Source of the DNA: Gadus chalcogrammus
Lineage: Eukaryota > Chordata > Actinopteri > Gadiformes > Gadidae
Length of the DNA: 64,000 bases
Direction of reading: 5' to 3'
NCBI RefSeq assembly: GCF_026213295.1
Contig: NC_079431.1
Location: forward strand, 13,010,299-13,074,298
In this document: piece by piece, positions 1 to 10,512 of the stretch
Layout of the letters: every line of letters begins with the position of its first letter
How positions within the stretch are numbered: position 1 is the first letter of the stretch
The notes under the pieces: generated by a model
What the model was told of the DNA's origin: nothing
The model's input: the letters and a program-made list of their open reading frames with translations, nothing else
Databases searched by the model: none
Position numbers and translations under genes: made by a program

Positions 1-8
1 CTTTGCAG

Positions 9-140
9 GCCTGGTCGCGTGAGGACGCCTGCCTCTTTGTTTTGAGCCACCAGGGTTTGACACACATTGTGCACCTTCTGCCTGTGGTGGGCCTGCAGAC
101 TTTAGACTGTGAAATGCATAAGCCCAGGATTGTATCATAG
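9..140 (+). CDS. possible 3'-terminal coding exon, unidentified gene
   Basis: An acceptor-like CTTTGCAG at 1-8 is followed by 43 open codons and TAG at 138-140. The codons are not AT-biased, unlike the downstream sequence, and the peptide (starting AWSREDACLF) has a normal composition. I do not recognise it. It could be the last exon of a gene lying left of the window, or chance. Only the splice-like edge and the open frame support it. Confidence 0.2.
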   Translation, partial: AWSREDACLFVLSHQGLTHIVHLLPVVGLQTLDCEMHKPRIVS

Positions 141-2725
141 TCGAGTTGATGCAACATGGTAAACCATTACAGCTATATACTAATATATAATATATATATA
201 ATATTGATACTTGAATGTAGTGTATATAGAAATATTATATTAAAAGTTATATATTACAAAGTATGTGTATTTCCAGGACTATTGTGACTTCCAGCAGAGG
301 GGGATATTGACATTTGGGAGAGTCCCCCCCCCTGGTCTCTTATGTTGTTCCTCCATAACTTCACTGTTTGGGCCCAAGGGTGGGGGGGCCCAAACGCATG
401 ACAACAGACGAGGATTGTAATGGCGTGTTTGAGATGCCTCACACCACCCGCACGAGTTGCAAAGTGGGAAATCTCACAGCTTTCTTGCGGCTATTCACGG
501 AGGAACGCCACCTTTTGGTTGGTCCCACAAGGGATTCATAGAATCAGCTGAGTACAGTGAGGTTGATCGTACAACTCGGAAAGCAAAGTTGGCTGCACCC
601 ATAAAGATATTCATTTTCTATGTATTTGTACCACGTTGGTCATTTTGATGTAGATTTTAAATGCTCTTACACACATGATTACATTGCTAGTTTATTCCCG
701 TCACCAATTTATGCATTGCACGGCCTTGCTGGCAATGCAATTCAATGTAAAGTTGTGTTGTTTGTTTTCGAGCTGGTTTTCTAAAGAGGCTAACGTATCT
801 AACAATAACAATGACTAGCTAATTACTCACGAAGACAAACGGGAATGCTATAAGTGCTGCAAGCCAGGAAATTAAGTCCCACGAGTAACTCGGGCGGTTG
901 TATGTTATATGTTCAATCGTTATTTGTTGGGAAGGAGCAGAGGCTGGTTGAGGCAGGAGGCCAACCGGGTTGGTTAGGAACAATTAAGGCGGTGGGAAAT
1001 GACAACACCGCTGTAGTGCCAGTATAAAACTAGACTGTGACGATCTGGCGAGGAAGGGTTCAGAAGCCATGGTTAATAAGCAGGAAGTGTTGATTGTGAT
1101 GATCCACAGCTGTGTCTGTTTGAATAGGAGAAAGGAGGAGTCTGGAGAGGTTGGAATCCGCTAGCTCCGCCCACAACAGTAAAACATCGACAGACAAAAC
1201 ACACAGAGGGATCCTAGCTCCCGCCAGTATCCACGGCAGATGCCATAACAATCACTTGACCTTGGCTGGGACTAGAGATTATCCCAACACATACTGTATT
1301 ACAAAGAAACTAGATATGAAACTAAAATGTTTGTTTATTTGTTACCAGAGAATCACCACCACCCAGAGTGGTTTATTTTGGTTCATTGTGACCAGCTGAT
1401 AGACAGGCTCTTTGATTAAGAGAGAAACTTTGTGACTGGGAGGGTATATACTTATGTCTTGCACTGGAAGTATTGGCTCCAATCTGCGATGACACTATGT
1501 AGATGTCAAATTCGACTTTCAGAGTTCAAAGAAAGGTCATCATAATAACCAGCCGACTTTTCAATAGCAAACTCAATTGTGGCAGTCAATATTACATTAT
1601 GTCCTATTAGTGTCAAATCCTTTGGTTTTGCATTTTAATTTGTGGCAACATTTCAATGCTTCATACCACGTTGACAAACTATTGTACAATTATACGACGG
1701 CGGCATGGGCTTTGATCACACAGTCCATGTTTTAAGATTATTTTTTTCTTTTTTCAGCAGTTGCCACCAATGCCAATGCACCAATTTTTATTTTATTTTT
1801 TTCCAAATCTTAGCGAGGGAAGCCCACTATCTCAGGGAGTTGCAGGATCAGCTGGTGCTGTAGAAGGACTGATGAGAAAGAATGGAATATGAATTGTAGA
1901 AATATTGCAAAGGCTTTATCCACCTTCTCTATACCACAAGACGTTTTCCTGCGGTTTACGAGACACTATAATTCAAAAGTCATTTTTAGCTCTAAGACGT
2001 TTCAATAGCCAGTCAATTATATTTTTATGTTCATGACTGTATTCCAGAATGTATAAGACAAGTATTCTGTCCTAGTCAATAGGCCAAACATTGATTATAG
2101 CATGGTTTCCGGTTGATGGCTGTAACAGTGACTATAGTCACTGCTGTTCATTTTTGTTCTGAAAGATATAGTCAAGTCAAATATTCAACTTCAATGAGTA
2201 TGTACATTTTTTTAAGATGTATGTAGGGATTGAACCAAAAACTGTTTAAACAACAACACAATACCTCCACACTGACTGTTCATTTTACAATGAAGATTTT
2301 CAAAAGTCAAAATAAATTGACTTAATTTCATTAATCAAACAATACCTTTGACCCACTTCTCACACCATAGTGAAGCATGGACACTATGTCTGTGAATTCA
2401 TCGAGGGATCAGTTGGATTAAGTAGCAGCAAGGAGAACCTCAGGTGGCAATCTGCTATAATTTAGTCATAAATCAAATACATTAAAGCTGGTCGGGTCTC
2501 CTCAATGGAAGCAAGCATAAATGTAATGTGGTAAAAGTGTATGGAATTCATTTCATCGCTAAATGTATGGATATTATTTTGATTCACAAGCAGTCTGATA
2601 CAATATTAAACCAGCATTCAGTATCGGTTAGAACTCAATCCTGGCTCCCTTGGTTTTGTCAAATGTTTTTTACCTAAACCTCACTGAATATAACACGACA
2701 ACAATATCTTTGCAGATTGGAGGCT
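141..2725. other. intergenic, no gene seen
   Basis: About 2.6 kb of AT-rich sequence with only short, unconvincing open frames on either strand. No crystallin exon, transposase or reverse-transcriptase motif was recognised. It lies downstream of the minus-strand gamma-S gene. Confidence 0.5.
2126..2143. repeat. 18-bp perfect palindrome
   Basis: CAGTGACTATAGTCACTG equals its own reverse complement and sits alone in AT-rich intergenic DNA. No function is implied. Confidence 0.9.
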
Positions 2726-2895
2726 TTTAATGTCAATGTGCATACACACTTAAGAGTGGACTCTGGAAGAAAGTTTGGAATGGAAAAGGAGTGGAAGGAG
2801 AGAGAGGTTTTAAAACTTGAGATGATGATCTAAGGCTCTCAAAACCAAGAGATGGTTTTCATTCGTTCCATCACGGAATTCCTCCATGGTGGATT

Positions 2896-3973
2896 CTAGA
2901 ACTCTGTGATCCTGCGGAAGGAGCCCACCCCAGGGGAAGGCGCGCCCCAGTCGGTGTAGTTGTGGTACTCGCCACGATCCAGGAAGTACTGTTGCCCCTT
3001 GAAGTTTGGCTGCTCGTACAGGGCCCAGGCGCCGTCCGTCACCATGCAGGAGTGGAAGTCGCTGAACTTGAACGCCTCTGAGACCGATGGGCAGTCCTCG
3101 GTCCACTCTGCACTTTGCCCTTCGAAGTCCTGCTCATCGTAGAACTTGATCTTCCAGGACTTTCCATAAACCTGGAAAATTCAAAAGGACACAGGCGAAG
3201 AAGAGAATAAGATGTTACAATCATAATTTTTCCTCATTGTTTAACTAATGCTGTCCTCTCTGTGTGTCCATCGCTGTTGATTGATTTATTGGCTGTCTTC
3301 CTGGTTTCCTCCACCTATAAACGGGCATGGGCAAACCCCTGCCAAAACATGAGCCCTTTATCTCTCTTTTTGTCTGTTGGCCTTCCACTAATTACTGCCG
3401 GATCAGTGCACACTGGTATTTTGCTCGGGTACTCTATCGCACCCAGTTATTAATAAGACATTAAACTCCAGTTAAATATGTACAGGAACACTCAAACGAA
3501 ATATAAACAATCCCAGTGGTGCCCTGGAGAGTGACTATACAGTTTCGCTCAGCTTACATTTTTGATGGAGCGACAAGACTTGATGTTGTCATTGAAGCTC
3601 ATCCACTGCTGCTGATCAGGGTACTCCCCTGGGCTCAGGATGTACTGGTAGCCCACGTAGTTGGGCCGTTCGTACAGCACCCAGCAGCCGCCCTCCACCC
3701 TGATGGAGCCGCAGCGGCTGAAGAAGGAGCTCAGGTCCGGGCAGTCGCTGCTGCACTCATAGCACTGACCCTGGAAGTTCCTGTCCTCAAAGAATATGAT
3801 CTGTAGGGAAAGGAAACGTGCTGGTGAGTGACCGTTGTATGTTGCACAGTTTTGTTAAGCTGCAGCACAAAGACATATGCATGTCTAAAGATCAAAATAA
3901 AAAAGATGACCACAGCAAACAAAAGTTGATTGTGGCGGAAATATTTTTAGTTTGCGATCCTTACCTTCCCCAT
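2896..3973 (-). CDS. crygs: gamma-S-type crystallin (three exons)
   Basis: Structural lens protein, soluble in the fibre-cell cytoplasm. Exon 1 is 3973-3965 (M G K, then GTAAGG). Exon 2 is 3800-3558 (81 codons, Greek keys 1-2). Exon 3 is 3171-2896 (91 codons plus TAG, Greek keys 3-4). All splice edges are AG/GT and all junctions fall between codons, giving 175 residues, normal for the family. The C-terminal [15 protein letters not shown] resembles vertebrate CRYGS. Trp residues are kept ([20 protein letters not shown]), unlike the gamma-M genes. An ATTAAA poly(A) signal lies at 2731-2726. Exon 1 is the least certain part: it rests on one ATG-GGG-AAG/GTAAGG match at the expected distance. The fish genome probably has several crygs paralogues, and which one this is cannot be told here. 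Confidence 0.85.
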
Positions 3974-4027
3974 TCTTAATGATATTGCTCCGCCTTTTTT
4001 TTTAACCAATTGGGGTTGGGTTGAACC

Positions 4028-4035
4028 AATTTTAT
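4028..4035 (-). promoter_or_regulatory. candidate TATA-like box of the gamma-S gene
   Basis: On the minus strand an AAATAAAA stretch lies 55-62 bp before the putative start codon, similar to the TATA-to-ATG spacing of the other genes here (about 60-80 bp). It falls at the edge of a dispersed fish repeat, so it may be coincidental. Confidence 0.3.
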
Positions 4036-4130
4036 TTAACCTTTATTTATTCAGGTAGATAACACAATCAGATAAAAACCAATCTCTTTTGGAAGGGTGA
4101 GCTTCCAGCCAGCTGCAGCTTGGTTGTGCT
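4030..4130 (+). repeat. dispersed fish repeat fragment (TTTATTTAACCTTTATT type)
   Basis: The run TTTATTTAACCTTTATTTAT followed by a CAGGTAGAT-like segment and AATCTCTTTT..AAGGG matches a very common interspersed repeat of fish genomes, from memory of its consensus. It sits immediately upstream of the gamma-S first exon. Confidence 0.5.
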
Positions 4131-4919
4131 ATATATCGAAATGCAGAATGTGCTGACAGGAGGATGCCATTGACATCTAAATTAGCTTGATTTGCATATC
4201 AGCAGAAAATACTTTTTAGTTTGATTTCAAATGTATTATATCAAAGATTGGCCCGAGGTGAGAAGTGAAATGTATTAATGCAATTGGCCGTACTATGTGT
4301 ACGACTTTTACTTTAGTACCCGGAGTAACTAAAGGTTTCTGATTCTATTACTTTTTCCGACAATAATTTTTTTTTCTTCTGCAGAAGTTTTTATTTAGTG
4401 CAATGAAATTGCTCTTAATGGAACGGCGGACAATCGCTTAATGGTATAGGCAACATTTCATATATTAAGAAATGTATTTCATACATTAACAAGTGCATAC
4501 AGTAGAAATGCTATTGAGATTTAAACTCTTATGACTAATATAAGTTAGTTATTAGCACTTCTAGCTAATAAGAAATTGATTACAAAAAGTCTAACAAATT
4601 TGTAATAAATTACTTTCTATTTAATAGTGATGCAATCACCAAAAATACAGCTGCAAACAAGCTTAGTTTTGCATTCACTTTGCATTCTTCTTCAACCACA
4701 GACAGGTCTTGATTTAGATAATAAAAGCCTTTACAAACAAAAAACTAGAAAGCTGATTCATGTGCTATACCTATATCAGGTATGAAACTACCATAATTTC
4801 TGCATCATGGTTGTACTGAGCAAAATAATCTCCCGACCTAAAAGCATATTCCCTGTGGCTTTTATTTATAATGTTAAGGTTTACACCAACATTTTGGTAT
4901 ATTTGATCAGTGCACTGCT

Positions 4920-4920
<1 letters not shown>
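4131..4920. other. spacer between divergent crystallin genes
   Basis: AT-rich DNA without recognisable genes. Together with the CA tract it forms the spacer between the divergent gamma-S and first gamma-M genes. Confidence 0.5.

Positions 4921-5015
<95 letters not shown>
4921..5015. repeat. (CA)n microsatellite, about 47 units
   Basis: Uninterrupted CA dinucleotides for about 94 bp, midway between the two divergent crystallin genes. The His-Thr and Cys-Val open frames across it are artefacts of the repeat. Confidence 0.98.
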
Positions 5016-5017
<2 letters not shown>

Positions 5018-5230
5018 ACTTAGTAAAACTACAGATATTCACTTTGTAAATGTTATTTATGTCCTTTAAGCATATGAACAAATACAACATGTACCACTCT
5101 CATCTTGAACTCAACTCTCTTTTTAGAATGCGCAGTGGCACAAATAAAGTGAACAGCGATCGCATATGTGCTTATTCATCAGGTTCAACATCATGTGAAT
5201 GACAAAACCCTGCTACCGTATCAGTACAAG

Positions 5231-5237
5231 TATAAAA
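5231..5237 (+). promoter_or_regulatory. TATA box, gamma-M gene 1
   Basis: TATAAAA followed by GGG lies 62 bp before the ATG, as in the other genes of the array. Confidence 0.75.
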
Positions 5238-5298
5238 GGGCCCCAGCAGCCATGGCTTTCTGACAGAACTGCAACTGCACATCAACAAACCATCAAAC

Positions 5299-6484
5299 AT
5301 GGGCAAGGTATCTATGAATTGTATTTTGTACCATTACATTACATTTATTTAGCCAACGCTTTTATCCAAAGTGACTCCCACATTGTACATTTAACATTGC
5401 AGCTACAACCCAGGAATTGCAGCAACATTCAATTAATCAGATAAACAAACTGCATCAAATGCTGCATTTTAGAAACAATTTAGAAAGTATATTTTTCTCC
5501 TAACTAATGTGAAGGATTTAGCTGAGACTAACAGTGACAATAGTCTGAACAGCTATATAGAGTGCACATCATCAATCTAAATTGTCATTTACATTAGCAT
5601 TGTAGAGTCACTGTTTTTGGCAATGTTGCAGGCGCTTCTATCCAAATCAACCTTAAATGATTCCAGAGATACAGATTATTAAGAACTGTAGCAGGTAGGG
5701 ATGAGGCATCTTGCTCATAGATGCAAAGAGACTGTAAACACTAACCGAGAAACTTTTGGCTCAGAGTCTGATACCATAGCCTTGATAGCTTGTATCAGTC
5801 AGCCCCCACTTCCTTTACTGGCCATAAAATGTGTTAAACGTTTCAATTTTGAATCTCATTTTCCAGATTACTTTCTACGAGGACAGGAACTTCCAGGGTG
5901 GCTCCTATGAGTGCATGAGTGACTGCGCCGACATGTCCTCTCACATGAGCAGGTGCCACTCCTGCAAGGTCGAGAGTGGCTGCTTTGTGATCTACGATCG
6001 CACAAACTACATGGGCAACCAGTACTTCCTGAAGAGTGGAGAGTACCCCGACTACATGAACATGATGGGCATGTGCAGTGGCATCAGATCCTGCCGCATG
6101 ATCCCCATGGTAGGTATCAGAATAAAGGAAAGATTAACACACAACTGGTTTTACTCATATGGATTATATTTTAACCAATTGCGTCTTCTTCTTAATTCAA
6201 AAACACAGCACAAGGGCCAGTACAAGATGAAGATCTACGAGAGGGAGAACTTCGGTGGTCAGTCCAATGAGATGATGGAGGACTGTGACAACATCCAGGA
6301 TCGTTACAGCATGTCCGACTGCCAGTCTTGCCACGTGATGGACGGACACTGGCTGACGTACGAGCAGCCCCAGTACAGAGGCAGGATGATGTACATGAGA
6401 CCAGGAGAGTACAGGAGCTTCAAGGATATGGGATATGATGGAGTTAGATTCCACTCTTTCAGAAGAATCATGGATTCCTGTTAA
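5299..6484 (+). CDS. crygm: gamma-M crystallin 1 (three exons)
   Basis: Exon 1 is 5299-5307 (M G K). Exon 2 is 5867-6109 (81 codons, Greek keys 1-2). Exon 3 is 6209-6484 (91 codons plus TAA, Greek keys 3-4), for a 175-residue lens crystallin. Introns are 559 and 99 bp with GT..AG ends. The continuous open frame that crosses intron 2 is not the message: the paralogues splice at the same place. It is Met- and Cys-rich and Trp-poor, as expected for fish gamma-M proteins. It differs from genes 3-9 in exon 2 ([12 protein letters not shown] in place of [12 protein letters not shown]) and ends FRRIMDSC rather than [14 protein letters not shown] is at 6551-6556. Intron 1 carries two dispersed-repeat fragments. 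The exact paralogue name is unresolved. Confidence 0.93.
5333..5385 (+). repeat. fish interspersed motif, copy 1
   Basis: ATTACATTTATTTAGCCAAC followed by GCTTTTATCCAAAGTGACT is a recognisable form of a motif widespread in teleost DNA (consensus near TTTAGCAGACGCTTTTATCC). It lies in intron 1 of gamma-M gene 1. Related copies are near 5622, 42153 and 44866. Confidence 0.6.
5618..5655 (+). repeat. fish interspersed motif, copy 2 (diverged)
   Basis: GGCGCTTCTATCCAAATCAAC resembles the core of the copy at 5333, in the same intron and orientation. Confidence 0.4.
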
Positions 6485-6635
6485 GAATAGAAAGGAATGC
6501 TGTTCAAGCACATAATTGCTCATGCTGTGTGGACTTGTAGTACCTTGTACAATAAAAACTTGATTTAAATCCACAAATGTCCCTTTATTCTCTTTATATC
6601 TCTCTGCTAATATGGTACAGTATTCTGTCATACAT

Positions 6636-6661
6636 TCTGGTGTATTAATTAATACACCAGA
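6636..6661. repeat. 26-bp perfect palindrome
   Basis: The half-site TCTGGTGTATTAA is followed directly by its exact reverse complement, with no spacer. It sits 80 bp beyond the poly(A) signal of gamma-M gene 1. It could form a small cruciform or be the relic of a symmetric insertion site. Confidence 0.9.
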
Positions 6662-7330
6662 GCCTGTAGAAGAAAAAGCAAAGCAACATAATGGTAAACT
6701 GTTTAAATATTGCAAGCATCAATCATTGCATGACATAACGACTATTTTAATCTCATGAAGAGGTGCATAGACATACTGGGACTACCCCTGTGAGATCATC
6801 TAAATATTCACGGCTGCGTCTCATAATGAATATCAACCTGAATATCAGTCGAGTTTCAGCTAGGCAGCAATAGTTATCCACCTCTAGGCGTGGCCGTAAT
6901 GGTGTCAAAAAACTCAGCAATTTTTGATTTGGGTAGAAAAATGTGTATGAAGTCGGAGATAAATCATGATCATCCAATCATGTTTCCTCAAACATAAATC
7001 ACACAGCGTTATCATCTTATTGCAAATAAATTGTATTGAGGGAGGGGCAAATTATAGGTTGTTTATTTTAAATGTCTTGCTTCCGTCTGCTGTCTCTCTC
7101 TTTACAACTGTCAAATCTAGAGCAGCTTTCAATACAATTATACGGCTAGAAAGGAATGGAGACTTAGACAGATGCTTTTCTCTAAGTCAATCAACTGCAG
7201 TCTATATCATAGAAAAATTCTCATTGGGAATCATCTATCTATAGACAGAGATGCCACGACAGCTTACCTTCTGGGAAGCTGCTGAGACATTTACCTACAA
7301 CACAAGTATAGTCTGTACCCTTATTTTGGA
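6662..7330. other. intergenic, nothing recognised
   Basis: No crystallin or transposon protein motif seen. It leads into the LINE fragment. Confidence 0.4.
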
Positions 7331-7355
7331 AATGAAGCAGATAGAAATTAAATAG

Positions 7356-8985
7356 ATGCAGGCCTATCAATTGATTGCAGGATTGCTTGGAGACTTTAAT
7401 AGCCATCATATAGAATGGGGCTACAGTAGCTCCAGTGCTGGTGGTGACTTCCAGGTAGACTGGGCCTCTACTTCTGAGGCGACACTCCTATACGATCCGA
7501 AGGAGCTGCACTTTCTATTCTGCATGAGGGAACAGCACCACCAATCCAGATCTGGAATTGGCAAAATGGAACAACAACCAGCCTCTCCCTGTCATAGACA
7601 TCCCGGACATGTTCACCCGGTCACAACATCGACCATCTCTCATCACCATCCCATCCCTTTTCCAACCATTGCAAGAGAGGAATGCCAAGAGGTGGAACTA
7701 TCGCAAGGCAAACTGGGCAGGCACTTCACGACACTATTGAACAAGGCAGCTGCTGGCCTACCATACCCCTGCCACAACAACCCAAATGATGCCTACGACT
7801 CGTACTGCAAGATGCTGCTGGCCGCAGCCAAAAAGAACATCCCAAGCAGTATACCAAAGCCTACGTTCCCTGCTGGGATGATGAATGTGAAGACCTACTT
7901 CGCACCCATGCAAAAGCACAAGCCAGCGTAGACAGGGACAAAGCAGCAGACGTCTACGCTGTAGGCTAATCGAGAAACAGAGGCAACGATGGACAGGGAC
8001 TGTGGAATCAATTGACTTCACACACGCCAGCCGCCGGGCGTGGCAGACCATGAACAAGCTGACTGGAATGTCAACAACTCCAGCACAGTGTTCCATCACC
8101 AAAAAATCCATTGCGTCATTCCTGAAAAGTAATGGCCACTTCTAAAATGAGGAAAAGGACCTCGCCAGAACAACGTCAGTGAGAGTCCTTGAGCTGTTCA
8201 GGGCCCCCAGGATGCAATTTCAACCTATCCCCTGATTTCACAACACCATATATCACACAGGCCGTCCAACGCCTTAAGACCATAAGGCACCAGGTTTAAA
8301 CAGAATTAACCTGGAATACATTAAACACCACGGCAAGAAGGGAACCGACTGGCTGTGCTCTTTTCCCTCTACATGTCTCCAACATTCAAAGCTGGCAAAG
8401 ATCTGGTACCTTGCCAAGGTAATCGCCCTGCTGAAGCCAAACAAGCCAAGCGAAGACCCCAAGGGATACCGGCCCATCTCATTGCTCTGCATTCCATACA
8501 AGCTCCTCAAACGTATTATCCTGGTGCGACTCTCAACCCAGTGTTCGAACCACAGCTGCCTGAAGAAAATCTTCCAGGTTGGAGGGAAGGCCGGCACCTT
8601 TTTCCTGGACCAAACAGCAGCATTTGACATTGTCTGGCTGTGTGGACTACATGTGAAGCTTCTGGGAACTATCCCAGACAAGCACATTGTGAGCTTCATA
8701 ATGGAGATGCCGAGTAACCGCAGCTTTCAGCAACGGCCAAAGCAGTAGGGTGAGAAAGCTCAAGGACGATGTCCCACAAGGCTCAGTGCTGGCACCTATG
8801 CTGTTAAACATCTATCTCCACGACCTATCTACTACACAATCAAGGAAGTACGGCTATGCAGATGACTTGGCCATCCTACTGAGTAAGCCATCCTGGGAAG
8901 CAGTAGAGGAGGGCCTCTCTGGAGACATGAACATCCTGTCTTCATACCTGAAGAACTGGCGCTCTTACTCTCCTTTGTGCATTCC
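7356..8985 (+). mobile_element. degenerate non-LTR retrotransposon (LINE)
   Basis: Fragments of one LINE polyprotein appear in order but in different frames. The endonuclease part has GDFNSHHIEWGY near 7395-7430. A linker with SRRAWQTMNKLTG follows near 8030. Reverse transcriptase follows: ISLLCIPYKLLKRI near 8480, FFLDQTAAFD near 8605, VPQGSVLAPMLLNIYLHDL near 8770 and the catalytic YADDLAILL near 8860. Frame changes and stops interrupt it, so it is dead. It lies between gamma-M genes 1 and 2 and accounts for much of their extra spacing. The clade cannot be fixed from these motifs. Confidence 0.8.
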
Positions 8986-9690
8986 ATACTATAAACAATA
9001 TTGCTATTGTTGGTTTGATTTCAATTATATAACTTAATATGAAGGGAAATACAAAAATCTGCTGCTACACCCCACATGCTGATTCTGTATCTCATAGCGG
9101 TATTAAATAAGAATAGAAAAAGTATAAAATAATGTTATTCTAATTGAAAGGCAAAGTTGGATGTTGTCGCTGTGTAAATTTTTTATAAAGTAGGTAAAAA
9201 TGGTTGTTCAGTTCATGTGCTGATTTTTGCTTTGAATTGTCACCCATTCGGTAAAGTATGTTGTACTTCCTTATTGAATATTGACCAATTGATCATATAA
9301 CATAAAAAAAGGATTTCCCAATACGGCCCATGACTGTGCCTTGTGTTGTTATGCAATTGTGAGTGGTTGTAATGTATATGATTAAGGCAATTATCATAAG
9401 ACACAAGGCCAGCTTTTTTATAACTTAAATTCAATTCAATTATTTTATAATGTTGTTGGATTTCTGTAGTGTACTGTAAATGATACAGTATGTTTGGAAG
9501 CTTCTGTTGTTCTCCTTTTGTAAGAAAACAATACAGTGCAGAAAAATGCATTCGCACTACACATGTATAGAGTGTTGGATAACCTGCAGTTGCATAATCC
9601 TTTTAACATCAACACCGCTCTGCATGCCGCTATGATGCTTGGTCAGGGGTTTGCACAATTAAATCCCTACATGCCGTTTAGCGCAAACAA
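8986..9690. other. intergenic, nothing recognised
   Basis: AT-rich sequence between the LINE and the promoter of gamma-M gene 2. No supported gene. Confidence 0.4.
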
Positions 9691-9691
9691 G

Positions 9692-9698
9692 TATAAAA
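9692..9698 (+). promoter_or_regulatory. TATA box, gamma-M gene 2
   Basis: TATAAAA lies 65 bp before the ATG, the same geometry as in gene 1. Confidence 0.75.
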
Positions 9699-9756
9699 GA
9701 AAGAGTTACAACGTTGAGAATTCAGAACATCCAGAGGCCCACCAAAACCTGCAACC

Positions 9757-10466
9757 ATGGGCAAGGTAGGCATCTCATCTTTTCCATCCTGTAGTAAAAA
9801 CCACCTGTGAAAAAATTGTAGCTTAATACCCATCTTCTTTCAGATCATTTTCTACGAGGACAAAAACTTCCAGGGCCGCTCCTATGAGGGCATGAGCGAC
9901 TGCGCCGATATGTCTTCTCACCTTAGCAGGTGCAACTCCTGCAGGGTGGAGAGTGGCTGTTTCATGGTCTATGAGAGGAACAACTACATGGGAAACCAGC
10001 ACTTCATGAAGAGGGGAGAGTACCCCGACTACATGAGCATGATGGGCATGGGCAGTGGCATCAGGTCCTGCCGTATGATCCCCATGGTATGATATACAAC
10101 ATTTACAAGATAAACGGTTATTTTATCCCAGTTGTTTATTGAGTAATCCTTTTGAACTGATGGCTAATAACATTTCCCATTATTCCATTACAGTACAAGG
10201 GCCAGTACAGGATGAAGATCTACGAGAGGGAGAACTTCGGTGGTCAGTCCAATGAGATGATGGATGACTGTGACAACATCCAGGATCGTTACCGCATGTC
10301 CGACTGCCAGTCCTGCAACGTGATGGACGGACACTGGCTGATGTACGAGCAGCCCCAGTACAGAGGCAGGATGATGTACATGAGGCCCGGAGAGTACAGG
10401 AGCTTCAGGGATATGATGAGCGGCCAGAGGTTCATGAGCATGAGGCGTATCACTGATATGTGTTAA
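9757..10466 (+). CDS. crygm: gamma-M crystallin 2 (three exons; mosaic)
   Basis: Exon 1 is 9757-9765 (M G K). Exon 2 is 9844-10086 (81 codons). Exon 3 is 10194-10466 (90 codons plus TAA), for 174 residues. Introns are only 78 and 107 bp. Exon 2 is of the gene 1 type ([15 protein letters not shown] at the exon end). Exon 3 and the start of the 3' UTR (GCCACCATGTGTACAAAATA) are nearly the same as in gene 3, ending [17 protein letters not shown]. This suggests gene conversion or unequal exchange with its breakpoint near intron 2. In motif 1 the usual YECMSDC reads YEGMSDC, so one cysteine is lost. A variant poly(A) signal ATTAAA is at 10507-10512. A lens structural role is inferred from the family. 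Confidence 0.93.
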
Positions 10467-10512
10467 GCATCCCCTTTTGCCACCATGTGTACAAAATATG
10501 TATTCAATTAAA

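Noticed and set aside
3516..3806. Plus-strand 96-codon frame over gamma-S exon 2
   Set aside because: Antisense to a well-supported crystallin exon.
4807..5090. His-Thr and Cys-Val repeat proteins
   Set aside because: They are translations of the (CA)47 microsatellite on the two strands.
5831..6484. One 217-codon open frame covering exon 2, intron 2 and exon 3 of gamma-M gene 1
   Set aside because: Intron 2 (99 bp) happens to be open in frame, but its GT..AG edges coincide with those of all paralogues and the intron-encoded residues have no counterpart in crystallins.
6197..6715. Minus-strand frames opposite gamma-M exons (His/Val-rich, several copies)
   Set aside because: They recur opposite every gamma-M exon because the exons are alike; they lack their own start context or splice structure and are antisense shadows.
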